Of a DNA stretch of 64,000 nucleotides, positions 21,494 to 38,589 are shown piece after piece. The position numbers and the translations under genes are program-made. This stretch comes from Micractinium sp. NFX-FRZ (Eukaryota > Chlorophyta > Trebouxiophyceae > Chlorellales > Chlorellaceae). Below the pieces are notes generated by a model, which had not been told where the DNA came from, did no database searches, and worked only from the letters and a program-made list of their open reading frames with translations. Position 1 is the first letter of the stretch. The number at the start of each line of letters is the position of its first letter. Where the stretch lies: NCBI GenBank assembly GCA_029339195.1, contig JAPTJF010000119.1, forward strand, positions 62,001 to 126,000, read 5' to 3'.

Positions 21494-23906
21494 ATGGCGC
21501 TACTGGTTCGCATTGCGCGGCAGACGGAGCTGCCCGAGGGCGGCAAGCTCGTGAAGGTGCGGGGGACGGGCCGCGGACGAGCTGTCGAGGCCCAGTCAAG
21601 AGCTGTTGCCGCCCTTCCATGCCCGGGTGGGCGGGCGAATTGGGTGCTGCGGGAGTGCCGGGAGGCCTGCCGGTACTTGGCCGCTGCCTGGGAGCACTGG
21701 TAGGGGCAGGGGCGCAGCACCGCTGCCGGCGCCTCCAACGGTCACCGGCAGCACCCACCACCCGCCTGGGTGCCTGGCCCGCTGGCTCAGCTGCATCCCA
21801 TCCACAGCACCGCACGCAGCCACAAGGCTCGCTGGAGGAACAGTGCCACAGTTTTGCTGGCCGCCGCAGTGCCTAGCCCCCAGCAGCACCCACGCGCCGG
21901 CCATCTGGTGCGCTGACCGCTGCCCCGCCTCCGCTGCCCCCGCCGCCAGCAGGAGTCGCATGGCCGCCGCATCATGCTGGCCCGCCTGCGGGGCCAGGTG
22001 TACGCCACAGACGCCAACTGCTTCCACATGGGCGGCAACCTGTGGGAGGGGGACATTGAGGACGTGGGCGGCCACGCCTGCGTCGTCTGCCCCTTGCACC
22101 GGTGAGCAGGGCTGGATGCGGAATGGTGCTGCAATGCGCGTGGGTGCACCCGAAAGCATGCTGCATGCAGCATTGCTTGGGGGAGTGCAGCGCCGAGCCC
22201 TTTAGTGCGATGAGCACCCACGTCAGCCAGTGCCGGTGCACCCAACAACCAACTAACCGTCCTCAGCAAGTCAGCTCGCGCTGCGCCCCTGCCAGGCTGC
22301 CTGCTCAGTAGTAGGATTGGATTCACATCTGCTTCCTCCCGCTGGTCATCTGTTCAGGTACCGCATCGACATGAGCAGCGGGCAGAAGGTGGACACCATG
22401 CTGGACGGCTGCGTCACCTGCTCCTCCCACCAGCAGCAGCGCACCTACAAGGTGTACAGCGACCCCGACTTCATCTGGTGGGCTGGGTTGGGGGCCATGG
22501 GGTGTGTGCCCGGGATTTGCGGTCGTTGTAAGTGGCGGCAACCTGTGTGCGCTGCGCGACCCCGACTTCTTCCAGTGGCAGCTGTTGGGGTGCTTGTTGG
22601 TGGGGTGGGGTGATTGGGGTGAGTTGATTGCCAGCGGGTCTTGACTGGTGGTAGCTGGTGAAAGGTAGCAGTCGTGCAGTTGTGGGTAACTGGCGGGAGA
22701 GATGCAGTGGATTGGCTGTGGGTGCTGTGTACACATGTGCAGCTGGCTGTGGGTGCTCATGGGTGTGCATGCAAAGCGTTGTGGGTGCAGCAGACCTGTG
22801 GTGAGGTGTGTTCTTGCGGAGCGGGTGCGTCAAGGGGCTTTGCTGTGTGGGTGAATGGGTGTGCAGCCGCCAGAGATTTGATACAATCGCCAGACGGCCG
22901 GCGTTGCCGAGTCGCCTACGACCTCCTTGCTTTCTCCCGGAGGCAGCCACACCCCGTTTACAACCCCAATTTTTCTGTCACCATACCACATTACTCGCAC
23001 CATTGCTCCTTTGACCTGACCTCGTCCCGTATCACCTCTTCGTCAACTCCCCATGCATGTCATCCCGGCATGCCCCTGCCCCCTTTATTCATGCCCTGCA
23101 GCGTGGACATCCCAGAGCTGCACACCCAGCAGCAGCTGCCCAGCGACCGCTACAACCAAGTGGCCCCTGTGCTGCCGCGAGCAGGTGCCGGCCTGTTTGG
23201 CCCGCAGACAGCGGGCGGCTTGGGCGGCGCCGCGGGCACCCCCGGACGCGGCCTGTTTGGCAGCAGCAGCAGCAGCGCTGCCGGCCGGGTGTCGGCGCCA
23301 GAGCCTCTGGCACCTTATGCGGGGTTCCACTCTGTTGGCCTGGTGCCCGGCACCCCCAGCAAGGAGGCGGCGGATGAGCCGGCGCTGGTGCTGAGCCAGG
23401 AGGCGCCCCAGCAGGCGCAGCAGATGCAGCAGGAGCAGCCACAGCAGCACCACTTTGCGCAGGTGGGCCGAGTTGGGCGGGTGTGATGGCACATCGTGCC
23501 GTGGGGTGGGGCACAGCGGCTTTCCCTGATGACACCTAACCATCCCCGGCTGCCAGTCATGCCCCAGATGGCAAGCTGCCCGAGTTTGCCGGTACTGTTG
23601 AAACATAGATCAAGTCTAACAAGCTGTCCCCCCGCTTCTTCCCAGCCCCCGCAGAGCCACATCCCCTTTGCCCAGTCGCGCGTGGACACCGCCCGCATCG
23701 CCCGGCGCAAGGCAGCCACCGCCGCCATTGCGGCGCGCGCCTACGCGCCACCCTCGGCGCCGGCCCGCGGCCTGTTCAGCGGCAACGCCGCGCCGACGGG
23801 CGCAGGCCTGGCCCGCCAGCAGTCTGGCGGGCAGCAGAGCTTGATGGCGTTTGGGTTCACTCGCAACCCGCCGGTCACTACGGGGCCCGAGGACATGGAC
23901 ATGTAG
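21494..23906 (+). CDS. RFESD: Rieske [2Fe-2S] protein, RFESD type, with long C-terminal extension
   Basis: Exon 1 (21494-21556) gives MALLVRIARQTELPEGGKLVK, and exon 2 starts at 21953. The cluster ligands are a Cys-x-His pair in DANCFHMGGNLWEGDIED and a Cys-x2-His pair in ACVVCPLHRYRIDMSSG; the second motif ends at an exon junction. The spacing and the GNLWEGDIEDVGG context match animal RFESD and soluble Rieske-type ferredoxins, an electron-transfer fold. Unlike those small proteins it continues with a long tail: GLFGPQTAGGLGG, Ser runs, a Gln-rich stretch and GRGLF/RGLFSG repeats, ending GPEDMDM. No membrane anchor or oxygenase domain is seen, so it is not the cytochrome b6f subunit. The redox partner is unknown. 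Confidence 0.85.
22459..22582. repeat. Donor-side exon echo in the Rieske gene
   Basis: Exon end and donor at 22459-22484 (codes SDPDFIW) recur at 22556-22582 in the intron. The block GCGACCCCGACTTC is identical in both. Confidence 0.75.
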
Positions 23907-24707
23907 CGGCCTTGGGCGCAGCAAGCTTGACGTGACTAGCACGTGACTATGACTACAGGATCAACACACTCTGCCCTCAGACCAGCCAGCTGCAGCCAGG
24001 CAGCAGGAAACCGGCACAGTTCCAGCACTGGCAGGCAGCACGCAGACGCTGCTGCCTGCCGGTACAACCGACAAGTCAGCCAGACAGCACACGCCCTTGC
24101 TGCACAGAAAAAAGAACCAGAGGTTAACTGCACAGCGCATCCCCTGTTCCCCCACTGCACAGTAACCCCCACTGCACAGTACCAGCAGCAGAAACGGGCA
24201 GTGTTTCCCAGCTCAGCCGGGCCGCACTGCCTTGCTACTCCCCTGCCAGTGCGCCTTGTGTGCAATGCTGCCTTCTGGGCAAGCACCCTCACCATTCTGA
24301 CTTCAACTTATCGAGCACTGCCTCCCCCACTGTACACTATGTTTGCCCCTCAAACCCTTGAATGCCAAGTCTGCCTGGCGCATTTATGTAGGCCGACTTT
24401 AAAGCGCGGCGATGAGCAATCAGAGAGCTTGCGGAGCAGGGATGGGCAGGGCAGAGAGCAAGGGAAGAGCTTAAGGAGTAGGCATGTCAGGGCATGTGCG
24501 GGAATCAAAGCGTTGCAGCTGCAAGGGATAAGAGGGTGGGTGTAGGTGCATCACTGCAAGTGTGCATGGGTACGTAAAAACGTGTGTATGGTACACGGTC
24601 AAGGAAGGGGCACTGGGCAGTGCGGCCCCCGGCCAGGGCAGCGCAGGTGCAGGCAGCCTGGTGGCGGTGTGCCTATGCCCCTGCCCATGCGTACACTGCC
24701 ACCCCTT
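23907..24707. other. Tail-to-tail intergenic region, Rieske gene and exchanger gene
   Basis: About 800 bp with no gene. It is less GC-rich than the surroundings around 24100-24400. No TGTAA was found on either strand in good position, so 3' ends are unassigned. Confidence 0.45.
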
Positions 24708-27700
24708 TCACCCCCCCAGCATGAGGACCACCAGCACCGAGGCCAGGTAGGTACAGTAGGTGGCCACCATGGCCCAGCCGCACCAGGCGGGCAGCCACTG
24801 GCGGTGCGACAGGGACACGCCCACCAGGCAGGCGCAGTTGAGCATGATGAAGACGCAGCCGACGAGCACCACGGGGTCCATTTCGACCGCAGCACGCGTA
24901 GCGTGCTCCTCCTGGAGCAGCGCCCAGAACCCCAGGCCCAGCCCCACCAGCATGTTGAACAGGGGGCCGGCAAAGCAGGCGGTCATGGCCATGGAGTGCC
25001 CCCCCCGGCTCCTGCCCGCCATGGCGGTGTTGTTCAGATAGTCCATCAGGCTGTTGCCCCAGGCCAGCACCGTCACGCCCAGCACAGCGGGCTCCACCTT
25101 GCTGCAGATGACAGGCAGGAGGGGTGGGGTGAGGGACATGGAAGGGGGCCCGGCTGTGAGGAGAAGAGGAGGCAGGGTGGGCGGCAGGCGGTGGAAGGCG
25201 GAGCACAGCAGGGAGGCCAGGCAGGCCGGCGGAGGCAGGCAGAGGCAGAGGATGTGGAGCACGGGCAGGCCGCACGGGCGGCGGCACCTCGACTGCTCCT
25301 CAGCTGCACAACAAGCGCCCTCTCTTCCCGCGGTCCCTCCCTCTGGCCCCCCGGCGCTTCCCGCTGTGTGCCCCCGCTGGCGCACCTCAGCATGCCAAAG
25401 AACTGCAGCAGGCCGACGATCTCTGAAGCAAAGAGGGAGATCCACATGGCAGCCACGCCAAACCCATACACCGCCACAAGGGCGGCGCCTGCAGGCAGGG
25501 CGGAAGCGAGAGAATGTGGGCAAGTGCGCAGGATAGTGACGCCTGCCACCATGCTGTGCTGCCTCGGGGCACGCCGCACCGAGGCATCACAGTGCAGCAG
25601 CAGGGGAGAGGCCCAGCACACCCGCCGCCCCGCCCACCTCTGGCCCATTGCACCCCATGCCCAGCATCCATAGCGACCCATCACACTTTATCGCCTGGCT
25701 GACCGCCCACTCTCCCCAGCCTGTCCAGCACCCTGCAGTACCTACCTATGGGGTACCCCGTGCCCAGCGTCCACAGCGGCGCCTTGCCCTGCAGCTGCCG
25801 GGTGCCCAGGTGGCCCGCCGCTGCCAGCGCAGCCCCCGTGCACGCCGCAATGAGCAGCGCCTGTTTAGGGGTGGGAGGCATGCGGAGTGTAGTAGTGATG
25901 AGGCCCAGTTCTGTGACAACCAAGGCCTGCCAGCCGTGCATTGCGGCACTGCAGGTGACCCTGCGTGACCAACTGCCCAACTCCTGCCTCTGTTTAAAGC
26001 GAGGGGCCTGGCTGTTGGTCTTCCATGCCCCCCTGCATGCGTCCCACGGCTGGCTGCCTTGGTCCCCCAGCCCTGCCCAACCCAGCTGCTACCCACCTGC
26101 CAGTCGAAGAGGTGGAGGTAAGCGACGATGAAGAGTGGGGAGGCGGCCAGGCTGCGCAGGAACCAGCGGCGCTGGTAGCTGTTGGCCTCCACCAGAGGGA
26201 TGGTGGACTGGAGGGAGGTGGTGAGGGAACACGGCGGGAGGTGAAGCGTAAGGGTATGCTGGTGCTAATTGATGGTGGCTGGTCCCTTCTCCCTCATCCC
26301 TTGTCTACTGCCTCTCCCACCCTGCCCCGTTTAGCCACACTACATCTGCGGCAGTGCGAGCAGCTGCCTCTGCCGCCACCCCTACCCCTGCCTCCCGCCA
26401 GAAATGCTTTGCCTCCGCACAACCAACCCCACTCCTTCCCTGCCCCGTACATCCACACCCACCTGCAGCAGCAGCAGCAGCGGCTTCTGCACCGTCTCAG
26501 CCGCCTGCTGCAGCCGCCCCTGGGGCCCCTGCTGCGCCTCCGATCCCTCCGCCTCTGGCGGCGAGGCCGCTGCGGGTGGCGCCACTTCTAAAGAGGCCAC
26601 GCTGAAGTGGAGGGTGGAGGCCCCGGAGGCCCGGGACCCGCTCCCAGACTGCTGCTGCACCAGCTGCCGCCCAGCTTGGCTGGCGACTGTTGGGGAGTGC
26701 CAGCCTCCAGGCGGGGTTGCTGCCCCTCCGCCGCCCGCCTCTCCCTCTCTCCCTCCTGCTGCTGCCGCCGCTGCCGCTGCCGCCTGTGCCGCCTCAAACT
26801 CTGCCACCGCCTCCCGAGCTGCCAGCAGAGTGGCATCCAGCGCTGCCACTGGCGGGTGAACGCCATTGCTGCCGCCGCTCCCGCCGCCGCCTCCGCCTCC
26901 GCCGCCGGCCCAGCGTGCGCGCCCGTGCGCCGGCGAGTGCGCACGCGCTGTGCCTGCTGCGCCCTGCTCTGCCCATTCGGGCGCCTCATATCCGTACCCC
27001 TCCTCCTCCTCCCCACTTAGGAACGCGTCGCTATCACTGTCACTCCTGTCCTCCTCCTCCACGCGCCCGTTCCCACGTGCAAAGAAGGACTTGGACTGCG
27101 GGCAGGGGGCCCACGTGGGGGCGGGGAGGGTGCAATGCATGTTGAGGAGCAGCAGGCATGCACGACTGAAGGACAGGTCAAGATTGCAGCTACGCATCAT
27201 CTTCGTCAGGTGGCGGCCACCTTCAGCCTGCCAGTTCCTTTGTTTGATGCCTTGGCTCTGCACCATATCCGCCAGCTAGCCCCGCAGGCAGGCAGGCGCG
27301 CAGCCTGCTCGCAAAATCAAGTACCCCCCATTCTACCAGCCCATTCAATCACCGCCTCGCCCTCCCATCCACTATCTACGCCCTCCCTGCCCAGCGCACG
27401 CTGTGCACCCGCCGCTTCCGCTGCCGTACAAAACCCTACCCCACCTTGCTCGCGCACACCCGCCTGCCCCACCTGCGCCATCTCTGCCAGAGCTCTCTGC
27501 CGGTACTCTTTGGCAGACATCTGGACAATGTCACCATAACTCATGTGCGGTTGGAAGTGGGCCACAGGCGGGACGTGCCTGCAGGCAGAGGGAAGGGAGT
27601 GGAAGGACCCAGCAGGTTGAGGTGCGGTAAGGCAAGATCGAGCAGCGTCTCAGCCGGCGGCAGCAGCGGGCAGCGCAGCGCTGCGCCACCCACAGAGGAG

Positions 27701-30382
27701 CACAGCCGTATGGCAAGCGGTCTCCTCAGGTCCCCCCTGCATCCTGCGCCCCGTAGTAGCGTAACCAGCTCGAGTGGGCCCCTTGACTTCAGCCCTAACT
27801 CAGCAGCAGCTTCAGCGCAGCTCACCTGTGGGCTGGCTCCTGCTGCCAGGGTAGGTGCTGCCCGGGGTACTGCTGCGGCTGCTGCTGGCGGTGGGCCGCC
27901 TCGGCACGCAGGTCTGGCAGGCTGGCAAAGCGCCCGCCCGCCGCGCCAGGTGGCAGCCAGCTGGACTGGTCTCCTGCTGCGCTGCCATAAGCCGCCGCTG
28001 CTTCCAAGTCCACAGGCAAGGAGCCTGCGGCAGCAAGTCCCGAGGCGCCGCCCGCTCCAGGCAGGTGCCCCGTGCTGGCGCCCGCCGCCGCTGCTGCTGC
28101 TGCGCCTGCTGTGCCAGCTGGCAGCAGGTCGGACAGCTGCTCCTCCTCTGGCGTTGGCAGGAGGCGGGGGCCAGAGGAGGCGCCCAGCCCAGCCTGCTGC
28201 CGGGCCAGGCCACGAGGCCCTGGGCTGGGCAGCGGGGGCGCGGCTGGGGCGGCGGCAGCCGACCCCTCCCCGTAATCCTCTCTGAGCAGCGGAGCCGTCA
28301 TCTCCACACGCAGCCACCTGCAACACCAGGGGGCAGCACATGACACGATATTGTGTGCTGCACCGCGGCCCAGGGCCAGCAACACCAGGGGCAGCACACG
28401 CCACGATATTCTGTGCTGCACCATGGCCCAGGGGCAGCATGGAGGGGCGGCGAGAAGCGCAGCTGGGGCTGACAGTGGGAACCTTGCGTGCAATGCAAGC
28501 ACAGGGCTCTTCTCCACCTCACCGCGGAGCATGCACGCGTGCCGTCACGCGCCGCCCTGCATCACAACACCACCCCTTGCCCAGCACACCCAGCACCCAC
28601 CTCTGTGACATGCGGCGGGACACGTTCCGTGCCACCTCGCCCCACTCCACGCCCATGCGTTTGCTGAAGTCTGCCACCGCCACCACCACCACGTAGGCAG
28701 CGTAGATGGACAGCAGGCAGGCCACACTGCCGTAGGTGAACCACCCGCTGGCCACTGCACGGGGCAGGTGGGAGGAGGGGTATCTGGGTGTGTAAATCAT
28801 GATCTAGAGCAGATACAGAGCGGGAAACGCTGCCGTGAGTGAACCAGCTGCTGGCCACTGCACGGGCAGGTGAGAGGAGGGTATGTAACAGGCAGGCAGA
28901 GAGCGGAAGCGTTCAGGAGGGAGGTGGGTGCATGTGCAGTTTGAATCAGCAGGCAGCACAGCCGCAGCAACAACCGCCTGCCATCACGCATCCCACGCCG
29001 GTCACCCACCTATGCCTGTCACCACAGCCACAGTGATGAATTGAGTCGACATGTCCCGAATCTGGGCGCCGCGCGCGCGCACGCCGCCGCTGAGCGTGAC
29101 GATGCGCCCCGCCACCACTGCCCCCACAAACATGCCCGCTCCTGTCAACGCGCCCATGGCAAGCTGGTAGTCGCCTGGAAGGTGGAGGTTTGGGAGACGG
29201 AGGCAGGAGGGTAAAGGAAAGGGCAGGATTGCCGGGGAAAAGTCGCCTCAAGATTCAGAATTCCTGTATTCTTGCAATGGACGCTGGCAGGAACATCGTT
29301 GCAACCAGCCCTCACTCAACTACCTTACAGTCCATTACCACCAAAACCCTTGTTCGACTTGACTGCTCCAACTGCAACCGACAATTCTGGTGCCCCATTG
29401 CCTATGCCCAGTGATGACATCACCCAGCACCTCTGATTGCCACACCAAGCAAGCCACACCCCTTCCACTCTTCACTCTGCTCACCCGACTTGACAGCTTC
29501 AATGGAGGCGGACAGGTCGGGCGCCCCGTTGCCCAGCGCCAGCAGCGTCACCCCGCCCAGCCGGGGGGGCAGGCCCAGGTCTTGTGAGATTTGAGAGAGG
29601 ATGCAGGAGAAGAAGTCGTCGGAGGCGCGGGCGATCACCCGGAAGAGGAGGCCCAGCAGGATTACGCACAGGGTCTGCAGGGAGGTGGGCAGGCAGACAG
29701 GAGGGAAGCAAGAAGGTTCGAGACCATGCACAGGCAGGAGGAGAGGTGGGTGCACAAAAAACAGGCCCACCCCTGCCTGGCCCCTGCGGCCGGGAATCTT
29801 GATCGGCGGCGGCCTGGCCCCCACGGAATCTTTGCAGCCGCCGCCCAAGCCCTACACCCCGCCCTCGCGGCGCGGGCGGCCACTCACCACCATCAGTCCT
29901 GCCAGCAGCCCGCCATGTGGCGCCACGCTGCAGTAGTAGAGCTGCGGGTAGTGTATGAGGCTGCTCCTGTCGGCGCACTTGTCCCTGACAAATGCGCAGC
30001 GGTCCACTCCCGGCCCCAGCTTCTTCACGTCGGCACAGTCCAGCTCCTCTTCCCCCTTGTGCCCCTCGTGGTGCTGCAGGGGGGAGGAGCAGCGCACAAT
30101 ATGCGTCTTCTCAATAGCTGGGGCCTGGAGGGTGCGACAGTTAGCGGCAGAGAAAGCAAGGGCGGCCCCCAGGGCGGTGAGTAGCGCGGCAGGCGCAACG
30201 ACTGCCGCCGCCGCTGCCCCCCCGCCTGCCCTAGCCAGCACGCCCGTCACCTGGTGCTTGTGGTGGTGCTTCCCCAGCTGCTGCTGACCGGCTGCCGCCT
30301 GCTGACAGGCCGCCAGGCGCGCCAGCAGCAGCGTAGTGCAGGCAACAAGGGCCAGCACGTGTGCGCGCCGGCGTGCACCCAT
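24708..30382 (-). CDS. Sodium/calcium exchanger superfamily protein (NCLX/CCX type)
   Basis: Exchanges Ca2+ for Na+ or K+ across an internal or plasma membrane. Start [20 protein letters not shown] at 30382 is a signal-anchor. The first exchanger repeat carries alpha-1 [19 protein letters not shown] followed by [20 protein letters not shown]. The central loop is long and Ala/Gly/Ser-rich with an acidic patch ([11 protein letters not shown]). The second repeat carries alpha-2 [19 protein letters not shown] then NTAMA. These GNGAPD and GNSxxD boxes are those of NCLX and plant CCX proteins. The second box has Met where family members usually have Gly (GNSLGD). The gene has about ten exons. Two intronic duplications are described separately. 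It is divergent from adenylosuccinate synthetase, 404 bp apart. Confidence 0.88.
28319..28434. repeat. Tandem duplication of about 59 bp in an exchanger-gene intron
   Basis: Copies at 28319-28375 and 28378-28434 differ at few positions and share GCAACACCAGGGG, CACGATATT and GTGCTGCACC blocks. The first copy abuts the exon acceptor. Confidence 0.85.
28727..28885. repeat. Acceptor-side exon echo in the exchanger gene
   Basis: 28727-28784 (exon start coding ASGWFTYGS plus acceptor) is repeated at 28830-28885 upstream in the same intron. The block GCTGGCCACTGCACGGG is shared. The copy translates as ASSWFTHGS, so the ancestral reading is still visible. Confidence 0.85.
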
Positions 30383-30786
30383 GGCTGCTCGCTCGGATCT
30401 CTTCCTGCGATGCTCAAGTTGCGAGGACCATTGTCCCGTTTTGCCCCTCTCAGCTGCCGCGTCCAAGACGTTTGCGTGCAATTAGGAACCTCTGCGGGAT
30501 CGAGACGCAGTCACGTCAACATGGACGGAATCGGAGCGCTGCACGGGGCGTGCACAGGCTCAACGTGGGCACCCAACTTGCGCCCTGCCAGCGAGGCAAA
30601 AATGAAAATGCATGCAGTCGGCGCAACCCCATCGGGCGGGAGCAAACAGAACAACAAACCCTATTACTTGGGCACTGTAGACCCCTTTGCTGCGCCTGCC
30701 GGCCAGTCGGGCTATCCGCCCCCAACTCGGTGTGCAGTTGGCCCATTTATCCTTTGCCAGGAGTGCATCGGAACAACCCACACACG
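30383..30786. promoter_or_regulatory. Divergent upstream region of the exchanger and adenylosuccinate synthetase genes
   Basis: 404 bp between start codons. Reading frames continue upstream of the synthetase ATG without homology. No motif assigned. Confidence 0.4.
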
Positions 30787-35731
<4,945 letters not shown>

Positions 35732-37338
35732 AGCCCTTGCTGCCATCTCCCCGGCTGGCTGGCTACTGAAGGCACGTGGGCGGTCCAACCCCGCTGAGCC
35801 GCTCAGTGCCTGCCCAGCGGGGCAGCAATGAAGGCCTACTGACCGTGCCTTTGCAGCGCCTGCCGAAGCTGGGGGCGCTGCCTGGGTGTGCGCCCGTTTG
35901 TGCCGTGTAGTGCTGGCAGCCTGCCCGTGGCATTGCAACCAGGGCATGCCGCTGCTTCGTGCCCGGCCCCTGCCCTGGCCACCTGTGCCTCTGCATCAGC
36001 CGCCCGCCAGCCAGCCATTTCACTAGACCCGAGCGTGCCAACGAATGTTGAGTGTGTTCCCCAATTCCTTCCCTCTGCGCCGCGCTTGTGTAGCGTAGTG
36101 CTGCGCCCCCCGCTGCTCACCCTCCCTGTTCCCTTGCCCTTGCTGTTCTTTTTCTCCCTCGTCCCTCCTGCTCCGTCCTACACTGCTCCCCCTCCTCCCC
36201 TCTGCTGCCGTACGGATCAGCCCGTCTGTACCGCTGCCCTGCCACCCACAAGCGCTCTCCTTTGACCATGCCGCGCCAGGGCCATCATTTCACATGTAGA
36301 AGCACACACTGCCGCCGCGGTCGCTGGGCCGGAGCAGCGCAGCTATGCCTCACATATTACAGGGGTCAGGGTTTAGAACAGCCAGGGGTGAGGAGTGACG
36401 ATTCGAGGGTGGGTGTGGCTTAGGGGAGCATGGCGTCGACGCCATGCATGCCATGCCAGGACGTGTTGGGAACGGGCCGAGGAGGACAGCAGTTCGAAAA
36501 ATGACATGAACAAGTCAGGGTGTAAAGATGGCAGGCTTACGGGTACAGCTTCCCGTTGTGCAGAGGGTTTCTGCCAGGCACTGGCAGGCATGCTGTGTGC
36601 TGTTGGTCGGGCCTGGGGGCGCAAAGTGTGCTCGATCCCCGCACTTTCAACACCCCGCTCTCCAGCGAGGCACCCAGTGATTGGGCCATCACCCAGAATG
36701 ACTGACTAGTCCAGAGCCGCAGGGCTGCCCCAAGCAGTACTGTACATAATGGCCAAGCCGGTGGCTGGCCACTGACCATCTTGGGCCTTTAGCCAGGATA
36801 CCTGGTATCTGGCCAACATGTGCTTCCTCACATGGGGGCCGTGATTCCGTGACATCTCGCGTGTTGTGACCATGAGGATACTACATGTGCAGCAGCAGTG
36901 GTGGTGCAGAGATGGGAGCGGTGGAGCAGGATCTGGCGGCGGCAAAAATGGATGCTGCCGCTAACACAGCGCCCGCCTGCCCGCCCGCCCGCCCGCTGGT
37001 GCATAGAAAGGAGGCCCGCGGAGTAAAAGGCCCAAGCGAGAGAATTGCTCCCCTCTCTCCCAGAGGTCTCTGGGGGTGCAAAGAACATGTGTGCAAAAGG
37101 GCATCAATTTTCTCGGATGGGGCAAATAGCCTCGGCCACCAAATCAGCACCCAGCAGTACTACGTGTACCCCCCCTGGCTTCCATGCAGCTGCATGCGCT
37201 TGCAAGATCACTTCCCAACAGCGCTGTTAGGCTTGTCGTCCGCTGATTCCGACCACTGAGTGCAGTGATAGCTTGCGGTCTCAGTGTCTCAGTGCCTGCC
37301 CTGGCCCACGCGCCGGACAACCTCCTGTTGCTTCTGCG
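35732..37338. other. Intergenic region between synthetase (+) and M3 peptidase (+)
   Basis: 1.6 kb, the only same-strand plus/plus spacing. TGTAA at 36522-36526 may end the synthetase transcript, although this would mean a 790-bp 3' UTR. A 124-codon frame at 36885-37259 stops 80 bp before the M3 start and shows no recognisable domain. The promoter of the M3 gene should lie near its end. Confidence 0.45.
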
Positions 37339-38556
37339 ATGGGACGCCTGCCGCTTCTTCTTGCGCTAGTCCTGCTGGCAGCTAGCGCCGAGGCAGCTGC
37401 AGGTGAGGGACAAGAAAGGAGTGCCGCGGTGCAGCCGCCCGCCTGAGCGCTCTTCGCCCTAGCCGCTCCCTGTGCGCTTGGGAATTTTACTGATCACTAT
37501 TGGGCATGAGCACAAAGCGGCGGAGACTGTTGAGCGTCATTTCTCAAACGTCCTTTACAGCCAGCCAACAGCCGCCGGTCCTCAGCCGCAGCCGCCAGCC
37601 TCAGGGTCCCGTCAGGGGCAGCCTGGCACTCAAGACCTGAGGGCTGCCAATCACATACCCCAATCGTGCCCCCTGTGGCTGCCGCAGGGCTGTGCGCAGC
37701 GGGGAGCAACGCAAACACGGGCGTCTGCCTAGCGTGCGCCTCGGCCACCGGCTGCGGCCGCTGCGCATCCAACTTCTACGTCTACAATGCGGGCAACGCC
37801 ACCAGCCGGGCGGTGAGCGCTGGCTTGCATGCCCGCCCTGTCTTGAACCTCCTGAAGCTGGAGGTTGTTTAATCCGGCACCCTCGCCCCCCTGCGGCAAG
37901 TGTCTACCCGATGTGCCTGCTGCGCCCTGCTGCACCGCGCGCCGCGCCGTGCTGTGCTGGGTAGGGGTGGGTAGGGGTGCGCGTCACGGTCAGCGCCCCT
38001 CCCTCCCAGAGTGAGTGCCACCCGCTGCTCACATGCCTGCCCCCTCATGGTTTCCCTACACATATGCCTGCGCTTGCAGAATGTGTGTTGCCCCAACACC
38101 TGCTCCGAGTGCCGCCGAGATGGTTCGTGCATCGACCTCAGCCGCCAGAACCCGCTCCTCACGGTGAGCGCAGCATGGCACAGCATGTCTCAGCACGACA
38201 CCGTATCATAGCAGGCTGGAGTGTGGCAGTGCAGAGCGCCATGTCGGGAGTTACGAATGAGAGCTGGCACATATGGGGCGGGGGGCAGGCTGGAGCAATC
38301 CGGGCGAGTTGGGCACGGCCGGCGGGCAAATGCATTGCATTCCTCAGCATGCATGCACGGCGAGCGCAGCGTGGCTGCAAAGATGGCTAGAGTGCTGGAG
38401 CGTAGCGTGCATGCTACCAGCCCAGCTCCAGCTGCTCGGGGCCTGGCAGCGGCCCATCGTGCACAGCACCTGCCGCTTCTTGTTGCTTCCCTCTGCCCGC
38501 GCCTTGGGCTGTGCACCCGCAGCTGTTGCTGCAAACAGCCACTGCCGCCCATGCGC

Positions 38557-38589
<33 letters not shown>

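Noticed and set aside
30254..30786. Upstream in-frame extension of adenylosuccinate synthetase
   Set aside because: The sequence crosses the start region of the divergent exchanger gene, and the ATG at 30787 already gives a normal transit peptide.
36885..37259. 124-codon plus-strand frame before the M3 gene
   Set aside because: No recognisable domain, low-complexity Pro/Ala stretch; more likely upstream region or 5' UTR.
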